DNA from: Adineta vaga
Taxonomy: Eukaryota > Rotifera
NCBI GenBank assembly: GCA_021613535.1
Contig: CP075497.1
Coordinates: 10,664,001-10,728,000 of the forward strand
Length of the DNA stretch: 64,000 nt
Direction: 5' to 3'
In this document: positions 23,401-36,018 of the stretch, in pieces
Layout: each line of letters opens with the position of its first letter
Numbering within the stretch: position 1 is the stretch's first letter
The notes under the pieces: generated by a model
Databases searched by the model: none
Told to the model about the DNA's origin: nothing
What the model saw: only the letters and a program-made list of their open reading frames with translations
Position numbers and translations under genes: made by a program

Positions 23401-26258
23401 AACCACCATCCTTTCAACAGCCAAGAATGCAACAACCACCACCTCCAGCATCGTTTCAGCAACCACGAATGCCACAAGTACAATTTCCTCAACAACAACA
23501 ACAACAAGCGTATCAAAAATCTCCTATTTCTTCTCAACAGAACGATGAATATCGATCATTTTCACCACCTATTCAACAGCAACAACAACAGCATCATCAG
23601 CAACAATATTACGATGAAGAATTTCTCAACACAAATTATCCTTCAAATAACCAAGATATGTTTTTTACTGATGTTAACGATGATCCATTCGATCAGGTAT
23701 CTTATCAACAACAACAATCACAGGCACCATCTATGTCCAATCAACAACATGTCGATCAACAAGAAGATCAAGATTCAAAACGGCAAGGTAAACTCTCAAA
23801 GATAAAATCATCAGTTTTTTGATAATTAAATGAATTTTTAAATTTTAGCTGTTTGGAATGAATTACAAAAAACAAATGCTAAAGTTCAAGAGAAAAATGC
23901 CAAAAAACGTGAATCTGCTAATCGACGTGAACAAATGTTAAAAGGTACATACAATTCAAATACTGCATGGAACAATACCAACAGTAAACTTTCTTCTGCT
24001 CAATCAAAAACTGGTCCACAATCTCCACCTACACGGCGACCACCACTACCACCCCCACCACCACCAGCGCCTGTTTCGAAAACAAATTATATAGAAGAAA
24101 ATATTGATATGATTAAAAATAAAGAAAATTTTTATCATCGTTATCCAGCAAAAAGATATGAAAATTTATATTCAAAACGAAGAGATCTTTTCGGTGGTGG
24201 AGGTGGTAATAGTAATGAAAGAAATGAACAAAATGGAGATCAAAAGTAAGTTTAAGAGTAAAATAAAAGCATTCTTTAGTCTAAATAAAATATATTTCTT
24301 GTTCTTAGTATGCATAATAATAATTTTGATCAAGGACAATCAATGAATCATAATACAGATCATCAGGCAAACCTACCAATAACTATTAATCTTAATCCCG
24401 GAAATCGAACGCAAAATGAAAATGGTCCAGCAACAGTATCTATTCCTCTCGGTAAATATAACAATCGAATAATATTGTTAACTATTTGTTTCTGTTTTCC
24501 TTCGATAGATAGTCATGTTACTCGAGTAGGTGATAAAATATCTGTGAATATTGATGTACGTCTTCTTGATTTACAAAACATGAAACAACAACAAAACTAT
24601 GGTGCAGATTATTCTGGTTTAGATCCATTAGATCGCCATATACGGAAACTAGAAAATAGTATTGATCATGTAAGATTAATTTTTGTTCATTATTCATTTT
24701 GTAGTTCAGATTATTGTCTCATATCATTCAGTTCAGAAATTAAAACCAAAAGTTATTGAGTGTCGCTGGCTTAACTGTCCTTGTCAGAAACGATGGCAAC
24801 AGGTAGCTGCTTACTCAGCTTATTTTGCCCTATTTTATTTTGTTTGATATTTTTTCATTATTCTTTATCTCAATCAGAAACATCCTCATTATCCTTTTCT
24901 CATCTTCTTTTAGTCTTTACCACCAACTCATTCTCCTCCTCGACGAAATTCACCTCCGCCAAATCCTGCTATGAATCCGTCTATGAGTCGTTATGGTAAA
25001 ATGACAGTTGGTACTGGTTCACGTGGTTATAGTCCACCAAGCTATAAATCTGATCAGTATAGTTATAGTGCTAAAACAAGACATGAAGGTAATTCTGTAC
25101 ACATATCATCAACAATTGTTGTTAAATAGAAGAATCATTTTGTTTTAATAGATTCTTATCTATCGAAAATGACACAAGTGAAGAAACCAGTACATTATAA
25201 ACCATATACTGGTCGTGATTTTGAGCAGTTTAAAAAAAATTATGCATTTGGCAGTGGAACTCTGGGTTTTGATTATGATAATCCTGATTATAAAGAAAAG
25301 GTAAGTTTATTCTTTTCCTTCGATACATCTATATATATATATATATAACATATGATACAGAGTGATAAACAAACTAAAACAAAAGAATATGCTCAACAAA
25401 TCGAGCTTCGAAATAAGAAAATTTTAGCTGATGCTCCTCGTCGTACGTTATCAGAAACACGAAAACCACCAATAGATTCATCGACAACTCAACGAGTAAT
25501 ATTCATTCTTCTATTTAAATCTTTTCTACATTTCAATTCCGAATTAGGCTTTAGAATATGCTCGTGCATCGACTCGTCATAAAATCCCACTTGGTTCTGC
25601 AACGCAACCATTACCTCCATATCGAGATGAACCTGAACCTCTTCAACGTCGACCAACTGAAGTTCCTCGTCCACCACCTGCCTCAAAACCTCCACCAAAA
25701 ATCATAAAAAATGATGATAATGATTTAGTTGAACGTTTAGCTTTGCGTCATGAACGTGATAAAGCACAAGTTCAAGGTATTCTAAATCCATCACAAAAAC
25801 GACGTGAACAACTTTTCGATGATGATGACCGTCGAATCAGTGATATTGAGAAATTAGCACAAGAACGAGTTAATCAAAGACGTTCATCACCACCGAAACA
25901 ATTACCTCCAACTGGACCATCAAATAATGGAAATGTTCGACGACCGTTAAGATTTGATAAACCCATTTTACCTGAAGAGTTACCTGTACCTTCGCAACCA
26001 CAACCTCGTTCTATACCCCAGCCATCTGCTCAACAATCATCTACACAACACTATCAGCAACCTGCTCAAGAAAAACCACCAGTTCCACAGGTTACGATTC
26101 AACCTCAACAAATGGTTCGACAACACCAACCTCAAACGAATGTTGATGAATTAGCCAATCGACATAATGATGAAAAAATTCTTATGGAAGCAATTCGTAA
26201 AGAATTAAGTGAACGTCCATTAGATGATGATGAAGAATTAGTTGTTGTCGAACAATAA
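20466..26258 (+). CDS. JHY: JHY homologue (C11orf63-like) with Gln/Pro-rich insertion
   Basis: Twelve exons: 20466-20725, 20774-21016, 21552-21721, 22348-23787, 23849-24245, 24309-24451, 24509-24669, 24737-24802, 24914-25088, 25152-25300, 25361-25495 and 25548-26258. All phases agree; about 1349 residues. The conserved part is C-terminal: VHYKPYTGRDFEQFK, then a GTLGFDYDNPDYKEK block, KEYAQQIELRNKK, a RALEYAR block and a VERLALRHERDKAQV block. These follow the order of JHY (YKPYT, EYAKQV, KALEYAK, RHEREKQAV). JHY is needed for ciliary axoneme organisation in ependyma. Exon 4 encodes about 480 residues of Gln/Pro-rich sequence with internal duplications. Exon 8 encodes only 22 residues, with a Cys-x4-Cys-x-Cys motif. 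Introns of 535 and 626 nt (21017-21551, 21722-22347) are long for this window. The N-terminal half has no match I know. Confidence 0.72.
22741..23480 (+). repeat. internal protein repeats in JHY exon 4
   Basis: Two copies of a 20-odd residue unit (DKSYDDIYSRMSPPQR and DKSYDDVYSRMSPPQR) lie at about 22741-22790 and 22858-22910. A second family repeats the unit PPxSFQQPRM four or more times between about 23320 and 23475. CAA/CAG runs fill the gaps. Antisense reading of these runs produces spurious poly-Val/Leu open frames. Confidence 0.75.
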
Positions 26259-28887
26259 AATTGATAATTAACTATATGATAACAACCCTGTGATAATTTC
26301 ATTGCTAATTATTCTACTCCTTCACAATATCTCATGATATATACTATGATGTGATACACAAATATATATCACATAATTGCATACGCTTCCGAATAATGTC
26401 ACAAAGTTATCTTTCTTTTTTTTTGTATATATGTGGTCTTTCAAATACAGATATCTGTAAAGACCTCGTTTTTTTTTCTTCTAGTTGCTAATTCTAACAT
26501 CTGTTTGAATATGATTTCTTAGCAACAACAACAAAATTTTCACGTATTCTTCGTCTTCGTTTTCTTCTTTTCGTGTGCCTATTTGTTGTTTTCTTGTTTT
26601 TCTCACCTGATCGTTGATATAATGTGCAGCGCAGTTAAACATGGGGATATGCTTTTCATGTTATCTGATTGAATGAGAAGATTGATAAATGCGAATTAAA
26701 TTTGTATTAGAATTATTCAATTGTTTTTCTTATTAAATTTCAAATGTAGACTTTTAATCAAATTCAATCAATGAAAAATGTTCATCAAACATTTTTTTCG
26801 CAGCAACACTTATTCTTAGATTCACAACTAATTCTATCCTATTTGAAACGTTCTCTATCAATTTCAATATCAAAATAATAAATAGTTAGAGAGACAAACT
26901 CGATCGGAAACTTTTTATTCAAAACACTTGAAACATTTCATACTTAAACACAGTTCAATGAATAAGTTTCTCACGAGATTGATGTGAAAATTCCGTCGTT
27001 ATATTAATTCTTTATTTTGTTATGATGTTATTCAATTCTTCTTCCATCTATTAGGCAGAGAAGGCATTTCGAGATGATTTCTTTTTTCTTGCTTGATCGA
27101 AACGTAATAATAGTTGATCTATCACATATTTTATTGAAGACTTTCAGTTCACTGAATTCAATTATTCTTTTCTCTTGGTTACTGTATATATTTAGATGCA
27201 ATCATACATATTTTTCTAATGAATCAAATGGAAATATCAGAGAATGAGAATTCGAATACTTCTAATTCTTATTGTCAACTATTTAATGATCATTTTCACA
27301 AGTGTGCATTGTTTAATGAACAGTTTACAAATCAAAAAGAAGTAGAGGATTTGCTTCAATGAACATGAATTGTAAAAGGTCATCATGAGAAGAATAAATC
27401 AATCACTCATATCAATATATTGTGCATTGTCTTATAAATGAAAGTGTTTGATTTCTTTTTGAATCTACTCTTTCATAGATAGAAAGTTAAAGGTGTGTTA
27501 TAACTTGATCTTACAGATAACATTTGTAATCAAGGACTAAAATCGATTGATTTAAAATTTAGATTTTTCTTTCTCTTGTAAATGAACTATTCTAGACAAT
27601 TATTTGATTTGATTAAAATCGAATAATTGAATTTTAATCTTAACCTTTTCGTTCAATACATAACAGTAATCCTTCTTCATACATTCTTTTTTCTTCGTTC
27701 TTTGAAATAAGAAAAAGAAGTGTAATAAATCGCTTTCGATTATTACATAACTTAGAAGTATTTGTTCCTTCATCAATTGTCACTTGAGATAAATGTTTGA
27801 CTATTTCAAAAAAAAATCTATATTTCATTGACTTTTTCATTAAAACATCCACCATCATTAATGTACGAGTATGTACATGTGTGTGTACGTCCCACCAGCA
27901 TAGTACTCGCACACTCTCTTCTCTTGTTACCGCCAATTAATGCTGAGGTTTGTTTATTCGTCGTCTTCACATTGTCTGGTCTTCTGTTCATGGACGTTCA
28001 CTCATATATTTATGATGACGACTAGACAATTTTCAATTGTATGCATGTGTAATATTGTCAGGTCGGATTATAGATGAACATAGATGCATCATCTCTCTGT
28101 CTTTCTAATTGGGTGTATTCACTCATATTATATACAAACATAAAAAATCGAAAGAAAGAAAGAAAGAAACAAAATCGGTATATAAACTGTCGATTTGAAA
28201 TTATAATTACTCACATCAAAACCTATTTATTCATAATTTTAAACGATTAAATATTCTCACCTTTCACTTTTCATCAAAGTGTAAAAATCTGTTTATCAAT
28301 GTAGCAAATATCGTCGATTACATCATCATTTCTAATAACCATCGATGTGAACATGTATGTTATTTCGTGTTTCTTTTCTATACAATTAGATCTCAACGTC
28401 AGACTCATACATTACATGTACCCAATGGTTTCTCACATGTTCATACAATATAGGTTAAGATGTAATTTCACACATGACAAAAATGTCAATACTTTTCTTT
28501 CTCTCATTCCATCTGAAGTCCAAGTGTGATTGATGTTAAATTTCTTTTACATAATATTTCATCAATTCGATTTGTTTCTGTCTGTTTTCTTTTTTTGATT
28601 TCAAACATAACCTCATCATATAATTTACAGAACTAAAAAGAAGAAAAAAAAGAAGAAGAAGAAGAATCACAAGAGAAGAGAAAGAACAAAAGATAAAGGA
28701 GAACAAATATTGGATGGGATATGAAAAAAAGAAGAAAATTTGAATACTCGTAGGTGATGTTAACCAGCAAAGAAAAAGAGAAAAACACATCTTGTGTACG
28801 TATGTATGATTGGAACGATAGAACACACTAAAACGATCCAAATGTGCGCGTACACAACAAATAGAAAAAAAATATATAGAAACTCTA
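26259..28887. other. 2.6-kb spacer between convergent genes
   Basis: This separates the JHY stop (+) from the 3' end of the 28941-30819 gene (-). A (GAAA)n tract lies at about 28150-28169 and a purine-rich run at about 28636-28700. Short open frames on both strands here have no splice context or family resemblance. Confidence 0.45.
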
Positions 28888-28940
28888 TTACAGGATCTAA
28901 AAAAAGAGAAAAAAGATTGAAAAAAAGAAAGAATATTTTA

Positions 28941-30819
28941 TTATACATAGACTGCATCGTCTGTACTTCTACCCATAAGCTCATTCTCGTTACATACGCC
29001 CGATAGATGAGCTTCTTCGGTATATCCACTTGATATCGAATACATTGAATTCGATAAATTATTTGAATTGTCTGAATGTGCATGAGGATGTGGAGATGAT
29101 GGACGTCGACTACTATGACCAGTTTTCTTTGGTCCACCTGTCACTTTATGTTTAATAACTAAATTACAATCAGCTATTGGAAAAAAGACATCTTCATTTG
29201 TCATCGATGCAGCATTTAAACGTGATATTGTATAACTCGGCCGAGGTGAACTCGTTGGAGATATTGATGGTGTACGAATTTCGTTCGATGAACGACTTGA
29301 AGATGATGGACATCGACTTTTACATACAGAAGAAGACGACGATGAGGATGATGAGGATGAAGATGATGAACGAGAACCACTGGTTGATATTAAGGACGGT
29401 GCATATGACGAAGGTGATTCAGGAGGCGGTGATGTTGAACTAGTTGTGGTTAGTTCAATTGGTTTTGGAATATATTTTTTGGTTTGATGTTCAAAATTTT
29501 TTCGTAATTCAGATACATTAGGATATGTAAATGAATCAGTGTCTGTAGGTGTTCGAGCTGACATCGCTGAGACTGTTGTCAAAGAACTTGTTGTCATTGT
29601 CGTCGATGACTGTAATGCTTGAGACAGATCAGTTGTAATAGCTCGTGGTCGAGATGGACGATTGTTCGCTGTAGTACTAAATTGTTCAATACGTTTACGA
29701 AAATTTGGTTGATGTTTATGATAATTTAATAATGATATAGGTGATGATGTGTTTAAATTGCCTGGTTTAGTAGTAGTTTGTAATATAGCTGCTTTTCTTG
29801 GCAATGTTGTTGAAACAAATGTTTTTGCTTTATCTAAACTTTGTCCGTGTTGTTTTTCACGTAATTGTTTCCAATTAATTGTTGGATAATTATTGTTTGA
29901 ACTAGAATGAGATTGATCGGTACTTGTAGTTTGTTCTGATGATTCATCAATTTGTGAAAGATTAGCAAAGTGTTGTTTTGTAGGTGAGATCAGTAGCGAT
30001 GAAGATGATGGAGACGTAGTTGGATTTTGTTCTGAACTGCTTGATGAATATTGTTTATGAGATGATGTTCCCGATATAGCTGAATCACATGAAACTGCTT
30101 TACTCGAATGAAATGTTAAATGTGGCGGTGGCTCACTATAATCTGAGCCAACAGCTGAATCAGCATATATGTCTTCAGTAGAACTATCACCTAGAAAACA
30201 AAGAAAAAAGATAAATATACTTTTCATATTTATCTTTGATTGACAAATAATTGAATCAATACTAACCTTCATCATGCCATTTTGAAAGACCAAAACAAGA
30301 ATGTGATTCAGGTAAAAATTGTCGTGTTGAATGGTTTGCTGTTGTAATTAATCCTCCATGTTTCGCTGATGTTGCATAGTAAATATTTGTATCATCAATA
30401 GTATTACGTAAATGTGATTGTTCAGGATCGTAGTTTAATGAGGATTGATCCTGTGTATACTGATTATAATCAATTTGATTATTTGCATCATCATCATCTT
30501 CATCGAGATCATATTTAATTCGTCCTAAAGATTTCGATCGACGATCAGCTCGACCACGAGAACGTGCTCGTCGACGATGTGTAGCATCAGCTGCAAGATA
30601 ATCCATATAAGTATAGTCAATATTTGAAGATGATGGTGGAGAAGTGCCATTTTTCTGATTGGAATTGTTTCCACGTGTTTTCTTTGAACGTAATAATGTA
30701 CGAAATTGAGCAGCAACTTCAAGTGGATTAGCATTGGAACGATTGAGTAATTCGAGATGTTCGAGTGCGGCCGTAGCCACATCGAATTGTGGTGGCGAAG
30801 ATGAGTTACTATTACTCAT
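28941..30819 (-). CDS. unrecognised Ser-rich disordered protein
   Basis: Two exons on the minus strand, 30819-30267 and 30190-28941, joined by a phase-1 intron, give about 600 residues. The N-terminal 50 residues look helical (TAALEHLELLNRSN, then AAQFRTLLRSKK). A very basic patch with a potential basophilic kinase site (RRSKSLGRI) follows, then an acidic stretch. The rest is Ser/Thr/Pro-rich, including a Ser run and short conserved-looking motifs (NWKQLREKQHG, SELRKNFEHQTKKY). The product ends in Ala-Val-Tyr-Val, which would suit a class II PDZ ligand. However, the final codons overlap a possible donor (gtataa at 28946), followed 50 nt on by a strong acceptor; splicing would change the end to Ala-Val-Tyr-Ile-Leu. 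An acceptor-like site (atcttttgtag) ends 12 nt upstream of the ATG. I do not recognise the family. Confidence 0.6.
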
Positions 30820-33366
30820 ACTTGTCTACATCTACAAAAGATAAAGAGAACCAGATGATAGAAGATGTTTTTTTTCTACTCAAATAAAAAACATATCGAC
30901 ATAATCATTGATGAATGTTACTTGTCAACAGTCCGATGGTAGATAAACAGTTCAGAATACTATTCTAGTTTTCTATGAGTTCATCCTAATATGTATACTC
31001 ATTTGTCACACAACATCTAAAGCTTCTCAAATCGATACTCATCTTTCTCCTTTTCTTCTCTTCACCGAACGAGAAGATATTATCGAATGAACGCGAGGTA
31101 ACTGTATCTATATACATACTTTTATTATTCTATACTTGTACATTTCTACATAACACAAATGAGTTCCAGAACATTGACAAACGTTATTCTGCTCACCCTA
31201 CATTAGAAATGTTTAGATTATCTATGTACGATGACCACAACAGAAGCTTGCATGTTTATGTTCAGAATTAGCTTCTTTTTCTCTCTCTCTCTCTCTCTGT
31301 TTAGATGCATACGACTGATCGATGAGCATATGTTCAAAATCGAACCAACTATGCATGTGTATTATAGGTAAATTTATCGTCGATAAACGGGAAAAAACGC
31401 GAGTCGATCGGATTAGTATATGAAAGTAAAGCCTACTATTTGCGCTCACAAACATCAAGTTAAATAAATAAAAATGACAAAGTCTAACGAAGGTAGTCAA
31501 CTATCGAAAAAAAAGAAACTATTAATTTTATATCAGTTTGATCATTCGCTAAAATCAACAGAAGAAATAAAAAAAAAGAAACGACCTTTCTTTTTTGAGG
31601 TTGTTAAATTAATTGAAATAAAATTTTTTCAAGTACACATATTGGTTTTATTGATAAAAAAAAAGTTGAAATAGTTTTTGATGAACCTATTAGTAGTATG
31701 AATATTAAAAAGGGCACAACGAAGTAAAAATAAGTAATCTTCTTTTAAAAAGTATGGCTTATTAAAAAAATCTCGAAAGATTACTTCGCTTATGCATACG
31801 CAACTCATGTTCAATCATCCTACTATCGTTTTCTCATTTTTAATGGTCAATGAAAAGAACATGTAAGAGAAAGAAGAAAAAAATCGGAGATGTTATATAT
31901 TTTATTTCTTTCTCTTTGGTCAGTTACATAAATGTTTTAAAGAAAGAAAAGTTTCAAGTAGAAGATCTTTTCACTCACTTAACACAAAAGACATCATATA
32001 CCATATCGAGAATAATATTGGTCATTCAGTTATATTAAATCGAGAAAGTCGTATAACTCTTGATAATCATCTTAAATCTCCAATGAATATAACCAATATC
32101 TAATCACATTTATTGTGCATAGATGAAAAAACTGATGGTATGAATAAGAGAAAAAAAATCCCACTAGAACGTTTACTTACCAATAGAGAAATAAAGCTAA
32201 AGAAAATAGAAAATTTTGACCTATAGAATGTCAGAACTACAAGGTTCATACATACTAATAATGCTCAGTGGTTGTTGTTTGTTTACTATAGCACTAGCTC
32301 ATTTATCTTCTCAAGTCTTTACCAAAGATTATTATCATCAACCTTCATTCTCTAATCTATCTTTGAGTAACGCGCACATATAACGTGTACAGGAAATAAA
32401 ATCAAAACCGGCTGCTGCCATCATCACACATCGGCGCACAAAAAGGGTAACCTCGTTAATCAATCAATCCATCAGCAACAAGGCATTTCGATGAGAAGAA
32501 ATCGAATTGATTCTCATACTCAAAGCATTAACAAGGTCAAAACGATAAATAAACTGTTGATCATTATTCTAATTGAAAAAAGAAGAAAAAAAGTTCACTT
32601 TTACCTTAGAGGACATTATACCAAGGTGCTTCTACAATCTGCTAGTCATTGTTCAATGAAAGAACGAAAAAGAAAATTCAGAATATATATATATGTGTTA
32701 CTTCTCTTCATTCTCTCTCGATATGTATGTATACAGCCATTAGTCTGGCCCCTGAATTGTACATTTATTCTTCTTGTTCGTTCTACTGCTGTTACTACTA
32801 CTGGATTCTCTCTCTCTCTCCTTCTTTTTTTCTCTTGATTTCTTTTTCGTCATGTCGTCGACGTCGTCGTCTATATATATATATATATGCGTGTATGCTG
32901 CACCATCAAATCAACATACATACACATAGCTGAGAATACAGATCGAAAAACACACCGGCACGAGAAAGAGAAGAAAGTGAACAAAAAAAAGGACAAAAGG
33001 TCGTCGGCGCTGGAAGAAAAAGCTGAACAATAAATATGTATATGTATGCATGCATGCATATGTATATGTGGGAAAAAGAGAAAAAGAAGAAGAAGAAGAA
33101 GAAAAGATCTGCTGTGCAAATATCTGTATACAGAGAATTTAGTGCTTGTGTATGCATACCTTTCAAGGTTTCTCTTATATTAAACTCTCGTAATTGACTT
33201 ACAAACGTATATATGTATATCAGATTTCAAGATGGTAATCTATTTTATCTGAGGTTCATTCGTAATGCTCATTTACAACTCCAGAGACGCTTTAGAAGTT
33301 TACTTCGGTGACTCCTCTGACTATTACATTTATAGTTCTACATAGAAGTAAAAATATAGTAGCGGA

Positions 33367-33383
33367 CATGCGCGCGCGCGTGA
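33367..33383. repeat. CG dinucleotide tract, potential Z-DNA
   Basis: The sequence atgcgcgcgcgcgtg is an alternating purine-pyrimidine tract with six consecutive CG steps, in a strongly AT-rich surrounding. Confidence 0.6.
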
Positions 33384-35741
33384 TTTACCATAGGCCCCAA
33401 GAGCACATAACTTTTTTGTTCAATCAGAGTTGTCGTCATCGATGATGATGATGATGATGAAAGAAAGAACGTAGGTTGTGATCATGACAAGGTTCATCAA
33501 GAACCAATAACATGCTTTTACAACCCGAAGAAAAAAGAACTACTATTAAAATGCTTATAACTATTAAACAGTACAATTTTTTTCTTTCTTACTCCAATAT
33601 GTAATAAGCAAGACAAAAGCTCTGTCATTTTCTTTTTTTCGAAAATCTATCGATACAAGAAGACATAACGGCTCATTGAAAGCGATTAGAAATCGAAAAA
33701 AAAACTGGAGTATTAATCAATGCAAAACATATGCGTATGCTATGTCAACAAATAACAATAACAAAAAAAAGGCGAAAAATTCACGTATAAATTCGTCACA
33801 ACTTTATGTTTGAGGAGAGTCAAAGAAAAAAAACACTTTCTCGCTTGTTTTCTCTCTACAGGCTATTCATGTTCGACATAAGACAAAATTTCTTCGAGTT
33901 CTTTTTTCTTTTCTCACTTCTATAATCATAATTACAACACATAGTTATCATTCGAGAATAGTAATCGATTTTATCTGTTTGATCTATTCTAACGACCAAA
34001 TTATAAATGAGAGAAGAAGAGTGAAGTTGATACATCTACTTCATCGTTCTTACATTGAAAAAAACAAATTTCTGTCCTCAACATTATTAATGTATCTGTT
34101 GACGAGGGAACAAGGGTTTTATCCTTGACACACTCATACATATATGTATATATCTCGAATCGGTTTGTTACTGATGAGTTGTGCACACATTTATTAATAT
34201 GATACTTGCCTGCTTTTTTACGTGTCTATATCTAGAGAGAGAAAAAACGAGGAGAAATGAAAAGTACATATGACTATGGAGATGTATATTCTTATTCGAT
34301 TGGTTACACACGTTCTATTGTAATGCCAATTTGACGTTTATATCGATGTCTCATCGATACATATATTACATGAATAATTTATAGATATTAAAATAAATGA
34401 GACAAGGTGAAGAAAATAATGCAGAACAAACGAACATGGAATAGATGACAAACGATAATGAAAAAAATGAGAAAGAGATCGTTGAATGATTAACAAAAAA
34501 GATATATATATATTATATATATATACATATATACAAAGACGACCATAGGTATACTATTTCGAAGGGCAAATATGATGATGATTAGGTGATCGACGTCTTC
34601 ATACGATATTCGTAGTTAGCGGCTCAGGTGTGTCGAAAGAAAAATTTGATCCCTTTGTACATTGGAACAAGGATTTCTTTTCTCTTCTTTTCAGACATCC
34701 ACATGTGCCTCCACAAGGATGTCTCTAAAGAAGAAAAAAGAAGTTTTCAATCACCTGATAATACATACCCCATAGACGAATAGACGTAAAATTTTACTGA
34801 TGAATACAGAAAGAGGAAACAAACATCTCACAAATACGAAAGATTATTTATACGAAGCCTATACTGTCGTCAGCGTCGAAGAGATCATGATATGTGCATA
34901 GAAGGAAGGAGCGAGAGAGAGAGAGAGAGTTGTGCGTAAGACGAAAAAGAAAGAACGAACACAAATAAAAGGAAGGAAAGAAAGAAAGAAAAAAAGAAAA
35001 GAAAATAGTATGCTATTGGGATGCAGCAAACCGAGTAGAAAGACAGTAAACGCAAAAGAAAAAAATGAGAGAAAAGTTCATCATTCTCTATCCTTATACA
35101 CTAGTGTAGAGAAATAGAGAAGGAGAAAAGAAGAAAAAAAAGCGGGACAACGGCGACGTCAAGACGTAGAAATAGGAATGTTGTTGCGATTACCTAATTG
35201 TCTCGCTCGACATAAAACACATGCATCACAAGAGACTTGACTCGTTTTTCTCTCTTTTTTTCTTTACTGTTGTCGACATCGACGTCAACGGCGACTCAGC
35301 CCACAAACGTATACTAATAGACGAATAAAGAAGAGAGCGCGAGAGAAAAAAATCAATTTATTTTTGTTGTTTTTCTCCCGACAGTCGTTCTGATAAAGAA
35401 GAAAAAAAAAAGAAAAGAACAACAAAAAAAACCTAATATCATTATTATCAGTGCCAAATTCTGTTTCTGGAAAGCGATTTTCCAATATTTCTCTCGGGCT
35501 ATTGTCAAAATGCATTCGATTGATTTCTTTGTTTTTTTCTCGTCAAAACAGACTCAAATCCTTATCATTTGCTTTTGCATGTTGAAACTATTGAAATGCA
35601 ATTATTCCGTAATGCTCAAAGTCGTTTAGATATATACTCAACATGAACTAATCAATCATTTTCTTTTCTCTTCTTTTAATGATCTACATGATGAACGTTC
35701 ATCGCAAATCTTTTTTGTCTGTCATATTGACAATTAGCCCA

Positions 35742-35763
35742 ATCCGTTATTGCAATAACGGAT
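35742..35763. repeat. 22-bp perfect palindrome with C/EBP-like core
   Basis: The central 18 bases CCGTTATTGCAATAACGG are a perfect inverted repeat with no spacer, and the symmetry extends two more bases each side. The centre ATTGCAAT resembles a bZIP (C/EBP-type) half-site pair. It lies about 260 bp downstream of the claudin-like gene's 3' end. Confidence 0.6.
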
Positions 35764-36018
35764 GTCGATAACAATAATAATCTAAGAACGAAATAAGAAA
35801 AGAAAACAGTAAATGTTCTTCCTTCTATTCAATGAACTTGACTTTGGTAATGCAATAATAAAAGAAAACATTGATGAAATCTAGTCAGATATTTATTTAT
35901 TAGTACGAAAATAGCACCAACTGTATATACACACATATATATATATATATATAAATTCGATAGTTTAGTTTATAAATTTTCTGTTTTTTTTCCTCTGATT
36001 ATTTGTCTTGATTTCATA

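Larger units (their letters stand above)
30820..36018. other. 5.2-kb region without recognisable genes
   Basis: No exon could be supported on either strand. The longest open frames are short, low in complexity and lack splice partners. The region is rich in simple repeats: (CT)n 31279-31298, (TA)n about 32872-32888, a TGCA-type palindrome at 33045-33060, (GAT)n 33440-33460, TA-rich palindromic DNA about 34501-34540 and (GA)n 34913-34929. It contains the 5' flank of the 30819 gene. Confidence 0.45.

Noticed and set aside
22650-23537. Antisense and alternate-frame open frames rich in Val, Leu, Asn or Trp within the JHY region
   Set aside because: They are shadows of CAA/CAG/CCA repeats in JHY exon 4 and have no splice context.
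32491-33166. Several Leu/Phe/Ser-rich open frames on both strands
   Set aside because: Generated by pyrimidine-rich and TA-repeat DNA; no consistent frame, start context or introns.
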